From positions 372,001-436,000 of the forward strand of contig CAVZTE010000007.1 of NCBI GenBank assembly GCA_963778165.1: a stretch of DNA of 64,000 bases. Reading direction: 5' to 3'. Shown piece by piece: positions 25,583 to 34,567 of the stretch. Positions within the stretch are counted from its first letter, which is position 1. Every line of letters starts with the position of its first letter. The translations under genes and the position numbers were made by a program. Below the pieces are notes generated by a model. The model searched no databases, was not told the DNA's origin, and saw nothing but the letters and a program-made list of their open reading frames with translations. The stretch is from Bog-756 sp963778165. GTDB taxonomy: Bacteria > Actinomycetota > Acidimicrobiia > Acidimicrobiales > RAAP-2.

Positions 25583-27706
25583 ATGAGCATCGAAACCGTG
25601 CGGGGACCCAGCCCGGAGGTCGGGCAAGACTCCGATCCCCGGTATTTCGCTCGCCAACTCTCCGACCTCGACTTCAATGATCGCCTCCTCGACCTGGTGG
25701 CCGACCCCGAGATCCCACTTCTCGAGCGGGCCAAGTTCCTGGTGCTGTTCAGCGAACGGATCGATGAGTTCTTCCAGGTCCAAGTAGCCGGCTTGAGGAG
25801 ACAGGTGGTCGCCGGCATCAAGAGCCTGGCCCTCAACGGCAGCACCCCGGACAAGCTGCTGCGCGACGTCCGGGCCTCGCTCGAGCGGATGGTCCGCCGT
25901 CAGGAGTCCTTGTTGCTGGACCAGCTGGTCCCGGCCCTGAAGAGCGAAGGGATCGAGCTATGCGGCTGGAAGGACCTCACTGAGGACGACCGCTCGTACC
26001 TGCACGAGATGTTCGACCGGCTGATCCTCCCGGTGGTGACTCCCTTGACGGTGGACCCGAGCCATCCGTTCCCCTACATCTCCAACCTGTCGCTCAATGT
26101 CGGGGTCGAGGTGCGCAGTCGTAAGGACGACACCTCCCGCTTCGCCCGGGTGAAGGTTCCTCCCAACGTGGCCCGGCTCCAGCCGCTGCCCGGCGGTGAA
26201 CGGTTCATCCCCCTCGAGCAGATCCTGGTGGCCTTCATCGACGAGCTGTTCCCGGGCATGGACGTGGGGGCACCGTGCATCTTCCGTGTGACCCGCGATG
26301 CCGACCTGGCCCTCGACGACGACGCCGCTGACGACCTGCTGTTGGCCCTTCAGGAAGAGCTGCGCCGCCGCCGGTTCCTGCCCGTGGTCCGGCTCGAAGT
26401 CGACTCGAGGACCTCGGAGGACCCCATCGGCCGTCTCACCGAAGAGCTCGGGTTGGACAGCGACGACGTCTACCGATTTGCCGGACCGTTGGGGCTCGAG
26501 TGCCTGTGGGCCCTCCATGCCCTCGACCGCCCCGAGCTCCACGACGAGCCGTGGACCCCGCTCATCCCGCAGGCCTTCGCCAGCGTGGAGCGGGAGGAGG
26601 ACGCCAGCATCTTCTCCGTCCTCGATCGTCGGGACGTGCTCGTACACCACCCCTACGACTCCTTTTCGGCCTCCGTCGAAGAGATGATGAACCAGGCTGC
26701 TGACGACCCCCACGTGCTGGCCATCAAGCAGTGCCTGTATCGGACATCCGGCGACAGCCCGGTAGTGGCAGCACTGGTCCGTGCGGCCGAGCACGGGAAA
26801 CAGGTGGCCGTCCTGGTCGAGGTGACGGCGCGCTTCGATGAGGAAGCCAACATCGGCTGGGCCCGGGCCCTGGAGGAGGCGGGCGCCCACGTCATCTACG
26901 GGCTGATGGGGCTCAAGACGCACGCCAAGACCACGCTGGTAGTACGCCAAGCCGGTGACGCCGTGCGCCTCTACTGTCACGTCGGCACGGGCAACTACAA
27001 CCCCAAGACCGCCCGGATGTACGAGGACCTGGGCGTGCTCTCTTCCCGACCGGTACTCGGTGCCGATGTCACCCGCTTCTTCAACTACATCACCGGCTTC
27101 AGCCAGCCTCCCAACTACCAGGAGCTGGTCACGTCTCCGGGTGGCATCCGTGATCGGGTCGTCGAGTGCATCGACGCCGAGGCCGAGGCCGGCCCGGCCG
27201 GCCGGATTGTGATCAAGGTGAACGGTCTCGACGATGTTGCCGTGATCGACGCCCTCTACCGGGCCTCGCAAGCCGGGGTGCCCATTGACCTGATCATCCG
27301 GGGTATCTGCTGCCTCCGACCAGGGGTGCCGGGGCTTTCGGAGACCGTCCGGGTGAGATCCCTCGTGGGTCGGTTCCTCGAGCACTCCCGGATCCTCCGC
27401 TTCGGCGGCACCGACGGGCGGCCCGCCAGCTACTACATCGGATCGGCGGACCTGCGCCGGAGGAACCTCGATCGAAGGGTCGAAGCCATGATACCGGTGG
27501 CTGACCCTGATGCCGTAAGCCAACTCGAGCAGATCCTCGAGCTCAACCTGGCGGACGACAGCCAGTCGTGGTCGCTGGCAGCCGACGGCACGTGGCACCG
27601 GATCCCCACGGTCATCGGCGTGGCGACCCAGGAGATCCTCATGGCCACGGCTCTGGAGCGGAGCTCGTTCCTGGACGATCCTCCTCGGGCCCGGACCACC
27701 CCGTAG
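25583..27706 (+). CDS. ppk: Polyphosphate kinase 1
   Basis: A 707-residue PPK1, which reversibly makes polyphosphate from ATP at the inner membrane. Domain order is normal: N domain with FLVLFSERIDEFFQVQVAG, the H domain, then two phospholipase-D-like C domains. The autophosphorylated histidine region is GLKTHAKTTLVVRQ, with LYCHVGTGNYNPKTARMYED following. IRGICCLRPGVPGLSE and SADLRRRNLDRRVE are conserved nucleotide and phosphate-binding parts. ATG at 25583 is taken as start. Placement beside ppa fits a phosphate-reserve role. Confidence 0.97.
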   Translation: MSIETVRGPSPEVGQDSDPRYFARQLSDLDFNDRLLDLVADPEIPLLERAKFLVLFSERIDEFFQVQVAGLRRQVVAGIKSLALNGSTPDKLLRDVRASLERMVRRQESLLLDQLVPALKSEGIELCGWKDLTEDDRSYLHEMFDRLILPVVTPLTVDPSHPFPYISNLSLNVGVEVRSRKDDTSRFARVKVPPNVARLQPLPGGERFIPLEQILVAFIDELFPGMDVGAPCIFRVTRDADLALDDDAADDLLLALQEELRRRRFLPVVRLEVDSRTSEDPIGRLTEELGLDSDDVYRFAGPLGLECLWALHALDRPELHDEPWTPLIPQAFASVEREEDASIFSVLDRRDVLVHHPYDSFSASVEEMMNQAADDPHVLAIKQCLYRTSGDSPVVAALVRAAEHGKQVAVLVEVTARFDEEANIGWARALEEAGAHVIYGLMGLKTHAKTTLVVRQAGDAVRLYCHVGTGNYNPKTARMYEDLGVLSSRPVLGADVTRFFNYITGFSQPPNYQELVTSPGGIRDRVVECIDAEAEAGPAGRIVIKVNGLDDVAVIDALYRASQAGVPIDLIIRGICCLRPGVPGLSETVRVRSLVGRFLEHSRILRFGGTDGRPASYYIGSADLRRRNLDRRVEAMIPVADPDAVSQLEQILELNLADDSQSWSLAADGTWHRIPTVIGVATQEILMATALERSSFLDDPPRARTTP

Positions 27707-27776
27707 GGTCGCCGACCCCCCGCTCCGGGGCCAACCGGCCCGGCGCATGGGCCGAGCCTCCTCTAGGATTTTGGGG

Positions 27777-28301
27777 GTGAGCGACGACGGGTCCGACACT
27801 CCGGTCGGGCACGAGATCCTCCCCCCGGGTCGCCGTGGGGCCCGACGCCTGGCCTGGCTGTACGCCGCCGCCGCGGTCATCCTGGTCCCGTGGATCGTCT
27901 ACCTGGCCGAGACCCTGCCCCGCAGGCAGTACGACCGTCACTACCGGGCCGCCTGGGTCGGATTCGACCTGCTCCTGATCTTCGCCATCACCCGAACCGC
28001 TTACATGGCCTTCCGCGTCGATCAGCGCGTACAGTTCCCCGCCACTGCCACCGCCACCCTTCTGATCGTGGACGCCTGGTTCGACATGACCACATCCGCC
28101 AACCGCTCCCAGTTCCTCGAAGCGTTCGTCCTGGCCGCCCTGGTCGAGATTCCGGCCGCGGTCTTCTCGATCTACGTAGCCCGTCAGGTCAACCGGCGGA
28201 CGCTGTTGGCAGCCCGGGCCGCCGGCTCGGCCGAGGCCATCGAAAGCCAGGGGCGTTACCGAAGGCGACGACAGGCATCGACCGGCCACACCGAGGAGTG
28301 A
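27777..28301 (+). CDS. Conserved small multipass membrane protein
   Basis: A 174-residue hypothetical with four hydrophobic segments, including LAWLYAAAAVILVPWIVYLA near the N-terminus, FDLLLIFAITRTAYMAF, a segment ending IVDAWFDMTTS, and FVLAALVEIPAAVFSIYVA. Charged ends include an Arg-rich C-terminal tail. The GTG at 27777 follows TAGGAT. It lies 70 bases after ppk in the same direction and may be co-transcribed. No enzymatic motif is seen. Confidence 0.7.
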   Translation: MSDDGSDTPVGHEILPPGRRGARRLAWLYAAAAVILVPWIVYLAETLPRRQYDRHYRAAWVGFDLLLIFAITRTAYMAFRVDQRVQFPATATATLLIVDAWFDMTTSANRSQFLEAFVLAALVEIPAAVFSIYVARQVNRRTLLAARAAGSAEAIESQGRYRRRRQASTGHTEE

Positions 28302-28334
28302 CGCCGGCTTTCGTCGATTCCATTCCGCTTCCTG

Positions 28335-29300
28335 TTAGTTGGTGGCCTCATCGATGCGGGCCAGCACGTCGTCGGTGAGCTTGGGCAGTACGTCCAGGGA
28401 CGCCAGGTTCTCGTGGACCTGCTCGACCCGGCTGGCCCCGGTAATGACCGACGACACGTGGGGGTTCTTGGCACACCAGGCGATGGCCAGTTGGGCCAGG
28501 GTGCAGTCGAGCTCTTTGGCGATCGACTGGAGTGAGCGCACCTTTTCGTTTCGCTCGGCATCGGTGAGCAGGTTCCCCAACCACTCATAGCCGGGCAGGG
28601 TGGCCCGTGACCCGTCGGGGACCCCGTCGAGGTACTTGCCGCTCAGCAGTCCCGAGCTCAGCGGGCTCCAGATGGTCAACCCCAGGCCGATACCGTCGTA
28701 CAGGGCGGCGTACTCCTTCTCCACCCGGTCGCGCCACAACAGGTTGTACTGGGGTTGCTCGACCACCGGCTTGTGGAGGTTGTGCCGATCGGCGATGTCC
28801 CACGCCTCCCGGATGGCTTCGGCCGACCACTCCGAGGTTCCCCAGTAGAGGGCCTTGCCGCTCGAGATGATGTCGGACAGGGCCCAGACGGTCTCTTCGA
28901 TGGGCGTCTCCGGATCGGGCCGGTGGCAGTAGACCAGGTCGACGAAGTCGAGTCCCAGCCGCTCCAACGAACCGTCGATGGCCTGCATCAGATACTTGCG
29001 ATTGAGAGTGTTCCGCATGTTGACGCTCTGGTGCAGCCCCCAGAACAGCTTGGTGGACAATACGTAGCTGTGCCGAGGCCACCCGAGCTTGGCGATGGCC
29101 TCGCCCATGATCCGTTCCGACTCACCGGCCGAATACGCCTCGGCGTTGTCGAAGAAGTTCACGCCGGCGTCGTACGCCGCGGCCAGGCAGTCCTCGGCCA
29201 GGTTGCCGGACAGCTGGGGCCCGAAGGTCACCCACGAACCAAAGGACAGCACACTGACCTTCAAACCGCTGTGGCCCAGACGTCGATACTCCATCTCCAT
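28335..29300 (-). CDS. Aldo/keto reductase, potassium-channel-beta-like
   Basis: A 321-residue NADPH-dependent TIM-barrel reductase. The catalytic tetrad is visible: Asp and Tyr in FFDNAEAYSAGESE, Lys in YVLSTKLFW, His in VYCHRPDP. WGTSEWSAEAIREAW, EQPQYNLLWRD and GLTIWSPLSSGLLSGKY match the Kv-beta/AKR6 branch rather than classical aldose reductases. ATG at 29300 has GGAGGG at the right spacing. It probably reduces small aldehydes or ketones. Confidence 0.92.
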   Translation of the reverse strand: MEMEYRRLGHSGLKVSVLSFGSWVTFGPQLSGNLAEDCLAAAYDAGVNFFDNAEAYSAGESERIMGEAIAKLGWPRHSYVLSTKLFWGLHQSVNMRNTLNRKYLMQAIDGSLERLGLDFVDLVYCHRPDPETPIEETVWALSDIISSGKALYWGTSEWSAEAIREAWDIADRHNLHKPVVEQPQYNLLWRDRVEKEYAALYDGIGLGLTIWSPLSSGLLSGKYLDGVPDGSRATLPGYEWLGNLLTDAERNEKVRSLQSIAKELDCTLAQLAIAWCAKNPHVSSVITGASRVEQVHENLASLDVLPKLTDDVLARIDEATN

Positions 29301-29377
29301 GCCAAATCCCTCCATTGCCGTTTTGGAGGGATCCTACGGTCTGGACGGCTGCCGCGAACCGTCAGCCTCCGGGATCC

Positions 29378-30142
29378 TCAGACCACCATCTCGACCCGGG
29401 ACACGGTCACTGCCTGTCCGCCCAGCATGACCCGGTCCCCCTCCAGACGCATGTGGACAGTTCCGGTCCGAGCCGAGGCCTGATGGCCGACCAGGGTGGT
29501 CCGGCCCAGGCGTTCCGCCCAGAACACGGCCAGGGTGCAGTGGGCCGAACCAGTCACCGGATCCTCGGGCACCCCGGCGTTGGGGGCGAAGAACCGACTC
29601 ACGCAGTCCACGCCGTCGCCACCCCCGGCGGCGGTGATGATGACCCCGCGTGGGGCCAGTGCGGACAGCTCGATCAAACGGGGCCGGTAGGCCCGGACGG
29701 CGTCGGCGTCGGCCAGTTCGATGAGGACGTCGAACTGGCCGCGTCCGAACCACCGGATGCCATCGAGGTCGAGGCCTGACGGCGGTGGGGCCTCGACAGC
29801 GGGCATGGCCGGGAAATCCATCTCGATCCGACCGGCGCGGTCCCTACCGCAGGTGAGGACCCCACTTCTGGTGTGGAAGCGGGCGGCGCCGCCGAGCACG
29901 TGGGCCGCGGCCAGGGTGGCGTGACCGCACAGGTCGATCTCGACCACCGGGCTGAACCACCGCAGGTCGAGATCACCGTCAGGCCTGCGGACCACGAACG
30001 CCGTCTCGGCCAGGTTCATCTCCGCCGCCACCGCCTGCATGTGCTGGGCCGGGGGGAATGCGTCCACCAACGCCACGGCGGCTGGATTGCCGGTGAAGGG
30101 CCGGTCGGTGAAGGCATCAACCACCGTGAGGAGGAGCGTCAT
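29378..30142 (-). CDS. PhzF-family isomerase-like protein
   Basis: A 254-residue PhzF/diaminopimelate-epimerase-fold protein. GNPAAVAL near the N-terminus and the general-acid Glu in MNLAETAFV are typical, as are CGHATLAAAHVL and EDPVTGSAHCTLA in the C half. In phenazine makers PhzF isomerises DHHA, but most homologues occur outside phenazine clusters with unknown substrates, as here. The ATG overlaps the stop of the upstream flavoprotein gene (ATGA), so they form a coupled pair. Confidence 0.9.
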   Translation of the reverse strand: MTLLLTVVDAFTDRPFTGNPAAVALVDAFPPAQHMQAVAAEMNLAETAFVVRRPDGDLDLRWFSPVVEIDLCGHATLAAAHVLGGAARFHTRSGVLTCGRDRAGRIEMDFPAMPAVEAPPPSGLDLDGIRWFGRGQFDVLIELADADAVRAYRPRLIELSALAPRGVIITAAGGGDGVDCVSRFFAPNAGVPEDPVTGSAHCTLAVFWAERLGRTTLVGHQASARTGTVHMRLEGDRVMLGGQAVTVSRVEMVV

Positions 30143-30831
30143 GGTCGGGCGTAGTCGACCAGGTACCCAGGGGTGGGCACGGTGACGGGATGGCCGGCGT
30201 CGACAAGGGGCGGCCCCGGGACCATCCGGAGCGGCACTTCTCCCGCCCAGATCGGAAGGGCGAGATCCTCGGGGTCGTCCTTGGGCCCACCCGTTCGGAC
30301 CTTGGCCGATGCCTCGCCCAGTGGGACCCGGACCACCCGGGTGGCCCGGAGCTCGGACGCCGTCGGTGGACGGGCGTCGACCCCGCGGCCGGGCACGATG
30401 TGTTCGACCACCGCGGCCAGGGCGTTCCGCTTCTCCTCGAGGTCGGTCACCTCGGTGCCCGTTCCGTGGACCACCACCGAGCGGTAGTTGATGGAGTGGT
30501 GGAAGGCGGAGCGGGCCATGACCAGTCCATCGACCAGGGTCACCGTGACGCAGACCGGGACACCCGACGAGGCCTGGCGGAGGGTGGCGTTGGCCGGAGC
30601 CCCGTGCAGGTAGAGCAGTTCGCCGATGCGGGCGTAGGCCGTGGGGATGACCACCGGCCCCTCGTCCCCGGAATAGCCGACGTGGCACACGAAGCCCTCG
30701 TCGAGGATGGAGTTGATGGTGGACCGCTCGTAGTGGCCGCGCTCCGGCAGTCGGCGGACATTGGCCCGGGCGGTCGGGGCCATGCCTGGTGAGGCCGCTC
30801 GACCGGGGTGGGCGTTCGGATCCTCAACCAT
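30139..30831 (-). CDS. Nim-type FMN-binding split-barrel protein
   Basis: A 230-residue member of the pyridoxamine-oxidase-like NimA/nitroimidazole-resistance group. It has RRLPERGHYERSTINSILDE, then VCHVGYSGDEGPVVIPTAYA, YLHGAPANATLRQ, and MARSAFHHSINYRSVVVHG, the standard FMN-contact series. Family members reduce nitro groups or bind flavin and haem. ATG at 30831 has AGGTGG five bases upstream. It is divergent from the MocR regulator and coupled to phzF-like, which suggests MocR control. Confidence 0.88.
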   Translation of the reverse strand: MVEDPNAHPGRAASPGMAPTARANVRRLPERGHYERSTINSILDEGFVCHVGYSGDEGPVVIPTAYARIGELLYLHGAPANATLRQASSGVPVCVTVTLVDGLVMARSAFHHSINYRSVVVHGTGTEVTDLEEKRNALAAVVEHIVPGRGVDARPPTASELRATRVVRVPLGEASAKVRTGGPKDDPEDLALPIWAGEVPLRMVPGPPLVDAGHPVTVPTPGYLVDYARP

Positions 30832-30851
30832 GACCCCACCTGCCCGACAGT

Positions 30852-30865
30852 TTGTTACGATACAA
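30852..30865. promoter_or_regulatory. Candidate MocR operator between divergent genes
   Basis: The imperfect palindrome TTGTTACGATACAA lies midway between the Nim gene start (30831) and the MocR GTG start (30869), where a divergent autoregulator should bind. A second TGTGGCACA palindrome overlaps the MocR start. No -10/-35 pair is certain. Confidence 0.4.
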
Positions 30866-30868
30866 AAT

Positions 30869-32179
30869 GTGGCACATGCAGTACAATATCGCCTCGCCGG
30901 GAGGACCGCCAGGGAGATCGCCCGCAGCGTCGAGGAGGCGGTGCGTCGGGGTGAGCTCCGACCCGGGGGTGGGCTTCCTACGGTCCGGGGACTGGCCGCC
31001 GAACTCGGCGTGAGCCCGTCGACGGTGGCCAACGCCTACCGCGATCTGCAGCGCCGCGGGGTCCTGGTGGGATCGGGCCGGCGGGGGACCCGGGTTCGGA
31101 GACAGCCCCCGGTTGCCCCCCGACTACCCCTGGCCATCCCACCCGGTGTCCGCGACCTCCGCACCGGTGGTCCGGACCCGGCCTTCCTCCCCCCGCTCCC
31201 GGCCCACGCCCCGATGTCGCGCGGGTACGGGGATCCCCCGGTGTCCCCCCGGCTGGCCCGGATCGCCGGGGAGATGCTGGAGGCCGATGGGATCGACGGG
31301 AGCTGCCTGGCTGTAGTGGGTGGGGCGCTCGACGGTGTCGAACGGGTGGTGGCCGCCTGGCTGCACCCGGGGGACCGGGTGGTAGTGGAGGATCCCGGCT
31401 ACACCGCGTCGCTGGACCTGCTCATCGCCCTGGGCATGGAGGTGGTGCCGGTGGGTGTGGACGGGCAAGGGATCCGGCCGGACCTGCTGGCCGCGGCGCT
31501 GGAGCGGGGATGTGACGCCGCCCTGGTCACCCCGCGGGCGCAGAACCCGACGGGTACCGCCTGGGACCGGACCCGGACCGCGGAGTTGCGAGCCGTCCTG
31601 GCCAGTTATCCGGAACTGTTGGTCATCGAAGACGACCACGCCGGTCCCGCCGCCGGTGCTCCGGCGCGGACGGTCTGTGAGAACCGGGCCCGCTGGACCA
31701 CCATCCGTTCGGTATCCAAGTGGCTCACTCCCGACCTCCGGTTGGCGGTCCTGGCCGGTGATCCCACCACCGTCAGCCGGGTCGAGGGCCGCCAGGCGCT
31801 CGGGGCCGGCTGGGTGAGCTACCTGTTACAGGATGCCGTGGCCGAACTGTGGGGTTCGCCGGAGGTGGCCGCACTACTCGAGACGGCCCGATCCACCTAT
31901 GCGGAGCGCCGGGCCGCTCTCACCGGGGCGCTGGCCCATCACGGTCTGCACTCCACCGCCACCTCGGGGCTGACCACCTGGGTGCAAGTGGCCGATGAGC
32001 AGGCCGTGGTCTCCGGGCTCCTGCGCCGGGGGTGGGCCGTCAGCCCCGGTGACCGTTACCGGATCGCTTCGCCGCCGGGCATCCGCATCGCCGTCGCCAC
32101 CCTGGGGGTGGAGGAGTCTCCGCGGCTGGCCCAGGCGCTGGCCGACTGCGTCCACCAGCGGGCTGTCCGGACGGACTGA
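30869..32179 (+). CDS. MocR/PdxR-type regulator (GntR HTH fused to aminotransferase fold)
   Basis: A 436-residue regulator with an N-terminal GntR winged helix (ARSVEEAVRRGELRPGGGLP, then AAELGVSPSTVANAYRDLQR). It is fused to a fold-type I aminotransferase domain that binds PLP: RAQNPTG, IEDDHAG and the Schiff-base Lys in RSVSKWLTPDLR are present. Such proteins sense PLP or amino compounds. The GTG at 30869 leaves room for a divergent promoter; an ATG at 30830 is possible, but its codon would overlap the start codon of the opposite gene. Likely target: the Nim-PhzF pair. Confidence 0.88.
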   Translation: MAHAVQYRLAGRTAREIARSVEEAVRRGELRPGGGLPTVRGLAAELGVSPSTVANAYRDLQRRGVLVGSGRRGTRVRRQPPVAPRLPLAIPPGVRDLRTGGPDPAFLPPLPAHAPMSRGYGDPPVSPRLARIAGEMLEADGIDGSCLAVVGGALDGVERVVAAWLHPGDRVVVEDPGYTASLDLLIALGMEVVPVGVDGQGIRPDLLAAALERGCDAALVTPRAQNPTGTAWDRTRTAELRAVLASYPELLVIEDDHAGPAAGAPARTVCENRARWTTIRSVSKWLTPDLRLAVLAGDPTTVSRVEGRQALGAGWVSYLLQDAVAELWGSPEVAALLETARSTYAERRAALTGALAHHGLHSTATSGLTTWVQVADEQAVVSGLLRRGWAVSPGDRYRIASPPGIRIAVATLGVEESPRLAQALADCVHQRAVRTD

Positions 32180-32195
32180 GCGACCGGCTTCCCGC

Positions 32196-32507
32196 TCAAC
32201 GCCCAGGGCGCCGTTTCGGCTGTGCCGTGGCTTGCCGGCCGGTCAGGATCCTCAGGAGGTCGCCGATGGCCCGGTCACGGTCGGGAACGTCCGGCAAGGG
32301 CAGGTGCTGTTGCACGTGGTAGCGGTTCCGACGGCCCTCGCGTTCCTTCACGATGTAGCCGGCCTCGGCCAGGTCGCTCACGATCCCGTAGGCGCTGCGC
32401 TCGGTGACGCCGATGGTGGAGGCGATGTCGCGCAGTCGTACCTCGGGATCCTGGGCGATGCACAGAAGGGCCCGCCCATGGCTGGTGAGGAAGTTCAATT
32501 CGGTCAT
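32196..32507 (-). CDS. Winged-helix transcriptional regulator
   Basis: A 103-residue MarR/ArsR-like DNA-binding protein: LTSHGRALLCIAQDPEVRLR, then the helix-turn-helix DIASTIGVTERSAYGIVSDL and the wing GYIVKEREGRRNRYHV. The short basic tail follows. It resembles stand-alone wHTH proteins with an unknown ligand. It is convergent with MocR and sits 130 bases from the DUF3494 gene in the opposite direction, so it may control that gene. Confidence 0.85.
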   Translation of the reverse strand: MTELNFLTSHGRALLCIAQDPEVRLRDIASTIGVTERSAYGIVSDLAEAGYIVKEREGRRNRYHVQQHLPLPDVPDRDRAIGDLLRILTGRQATAQPKRRPGR

Positions 32508-32638
32508 CGGGAAAACGCTATCAGGCCAAACAAGAAAAAAGTTGCTAGTGACGAGATACCAGAGTAAGGTTACGGGGCATGCCCGGACGTCCGTAGTGAA
32601 CGGTTATCTATTCCGGGTGGGCAGAAAAGGATCCCGCT

Positions 32639-33868
32639 ATGCGGTTCGACCCGTCCGTGTCTGCGCTTCACCCGCTCCGTTGGCGCCTTCGCCTCGGCGT
32701 GGTCTCCATGACCGGGGTAGCAGCCGCCAGCATCCTCCTCCTGTTGGGGACGGCCTCAGTGCCCGTGGCGTCGGCGGCCACGACGGTCAACCTGGGGACG
32801 GCGGCCCCGTTCGCCGTGCTGGCTGGGAGCGAAGTGACCAACGTGCCCACATCGGCGATCACCGGCGACGTCGGGCTGTCGCCGGCCGCGGGTTCGTTCT
32901 ACTCAGGGCTGACCCAGTCGCAGGTGACCGGCACCATCTACTCGACCAACGCCGCCGGCCCCACCGGTTACAACGACGACCCAGGACTTCTGACGACCGC
33001 CAAAGCCAACCTGACCTCCGCCTTCGTGGCAGCCCAGGGCCAGCTGCCGACACAGACCTTCACCACGGGCGACAACCAGCTCGGTGGCCAGACCCTCACG
33101 CCGGGGGTCTATGCCTTCGGCGCCGCATCCACGGCCAATATCACCGCGGCCAACCCCCTGACCCTCGATGGCAGCGGGGTGTACATCTTCCAAGCCTCAT
33201 CCAGTCTGGTCACCGCGTCAGGTAGCTCCGTCGTGTTGACCGGCGGCGCCAACGCCTGCAACGTGTTCTGGACCGTCGGGAGCACGGCGACCTTGGGCTC
33301 GGGTAGCACGTTCGTAGGAACGATCATGGCGCTGGATTCAGTGAACCTCGCCACCGGTGCGAGCGTGGCAGGCCGGGTCCTGGCACAGACCGCCGCCGTG
33401 ACCCTGGATGCCAACACCATCACCAGGCCGCCCGTCTGTGCCACCACCACCACCACGACCACCACCACGCCCGGCAGCACGACCACCACCACGCCGGGCA
33501 GCACGACCACTACCGCGCCGGGTAGCACGACTACCACGACGCCGGGCACTACGGCCACTACCGCTCCCGGCGGTTCAGGCGGAGGCGGTGTGGGTGGCAC
33601 TGCGGCCGGCTCCACCGGAACCGCCGGCACGACCGGCACCGCCGGCACCGCTGGCGCCGCTGGCGCCGCAGCAGGTGGAACCACCGGCACCGGTGTCGTC
33701 CCTCTCGGCTTCCCCCATACCGGCCTCGGGGGTGCGGCCCACGCCCGTGACGACGATCTGATCGCCCTCGGTGCGCTGTCGCTGGCCGGAGCGGCCGCGG
33801 CTGCCTACCTCGCCGTGCGCCGGAAGAAGAGCGGACTCACTCCGGTCAGGACCGACGGCGTTGCATGA
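32639..33868 (+). CDS. DUF3494 ice-binding-like surface protein with sortase signal
   Basis: A 409-residue exported protein with a signal peptide (VAAASILLLLGTASVPVASA) and a DUF3494 beta-helix (FAVLAGSEVTNVPTSAITGD, then TPGVYAFGAAS, GVYIFQASSSLVTA). A Thr/Pro/Gly linker (TTTTPGSTTTT repeats) and an Ala/Gly/Thr stretch lead to a sorting signal: FPHTG at 358-362, a hydrophobic helix, then VRRKK. DUF3494 domains occur in ice-binding proteins and adhesins. ATG at 32639 has AAGGA. Its stop overlaps the sortase start, marking this as the likely dedicated substrate. Confidence 0.88.
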   Translation: MRFDPSVSALHPLRWRLRLGVVSMTGVAAASILLLLGTASVPVASAATTVNLGTAAPFAVLAGSEVTNVPTSAITGDVGLSPAAGSFYSGLTQSQVTGTIYSTNAAGPTGYNDDPGLLTTAKANLTSAFVAAQGQLPTQTFTTGDNQLGGQTLTPGVYAFGAASTANITAANPLTLDGSGVYIFQASSSLVTASGSSVVLTGGANACNVFWTVGSTATLGSGSTFVGTIMALDSVNLATGASVAGRVLAQTAAVTLDANTITRPPVCATTTTTTTTTPGSTTTTTPGSTTTTAPGSTTTTTPGTTATTAPGGSGGGGVGGTAAGSTGTAGTTGTAGTAGAAGAAAGGTTGTGVVPLGFPHTGLGGAAHARDDDLIALGALSLAGAAAAAYLAVRRKKSGLTPVRTDGVA

Positions 33869-34533
33869 CCGCGGTCGGCTCAACCGCAACCTGGAGCCGG
33901 CTGAGGTCGTGGTGGGCGCTGGCGGCGGTGTTCCTGGTCCTCGGGGTGGGGTCGCTGGCCGTCGGCTTCCGCGGTAGTGACCATCCGCTACCCGCCCCGG
34001 TGGCCTCGGCCGCGGCCAAACGGGCCGCGGTCCCCAGGCCCAGGGTCCGGCCGCTGGCGGCGGCGCTGTCCACCACCCGCTCGCTCCCGGTCCGGTTGCA
34101 GATTCCGGCCATCGGACTTTCGGTGTCGTTGTCGACGCTCGGTCTGAACTCCGACGGAACGGTCGAGGTGCCCGACAACATCGTGCAGCCCGGCTGGTTC
34201 CGACTGGGTCCCACACCCGGTCAGCTGGGTTCGGCGGTCATCCTCGGCCATGTCGACAACTACGCCGGACCGGGAGTGTTCTTCGAACTGCGCACGTTGG
34301 CAGCCGGCGACCAGGTCGACGTCACCCTGGCCGATGGCGTGACGGCTCGGTTCTCGGTTGACTCGGTCGCCATGTACGCCAAGTGGGCCTTTCCCTCCGA
34401 TCAGGTCTACCAATCGCACGGAGTCAGCGACCTCCAGCTGGTGACCTGTGGTGGGACCTTCGATCATCAGAGCGGTAGCTACCTCTCCAATGTCGTGGTC
34501 TACACGTCGCTAGCGGCGGTAGTGGCGGCGTGA
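33865..34533 (+). CDS. Class F-like sortase
   Basis: A 222-residue membrane-anchored transpeptidase with one N-terminal helix (WWALAAVFLVLGVGSLAV). The catalytic domain begins at PVRLQIPAIGL and has the catalytic His H129 in ILGHVDNY and Cys C195 in LQLVTCGG, ending in the SNVVVYTSL strand typical of actinobacterial class F. It should cleave an LPxTG-like signal and link the protein to the wall. The start overlaps the DUF3494 gene stop, so substrate and enzyme are translated together. Confidence 0.9.
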   Translation: MTAVGSTATWSRLRSWWALAAVFLVLGVGSLAVGFRGSDHPLPAPVASAAAKRAAVPRPRVRPLAAALSTTRSLPVRLQIPAIGLSVSLSTLGLNSDGTVEVPDNIVQPGWFRLGPTPGQLGSAVILGHVDNYAGPGVFFELRTLAAGDQVDVTLADGVTARFSVDSVAMYAKWAFPSDQVYQSHGVSDLQLVTCGGTFDHQSGSYLSNVVVYTSLAAVVAA

Positions 34534-34567
34534 ATTCGCCCGTCGGGACCTGAACCGGCTGGGAGGT

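Noticed and set aside
33440..33570. Repetitive ACC/ACG stretch considered as a CRISPR or satellite
   Set aside because: It is the coding sequence for the Thr/Pro/Gly linker of the DUF3494 protein; there are no spacer-like intervals.
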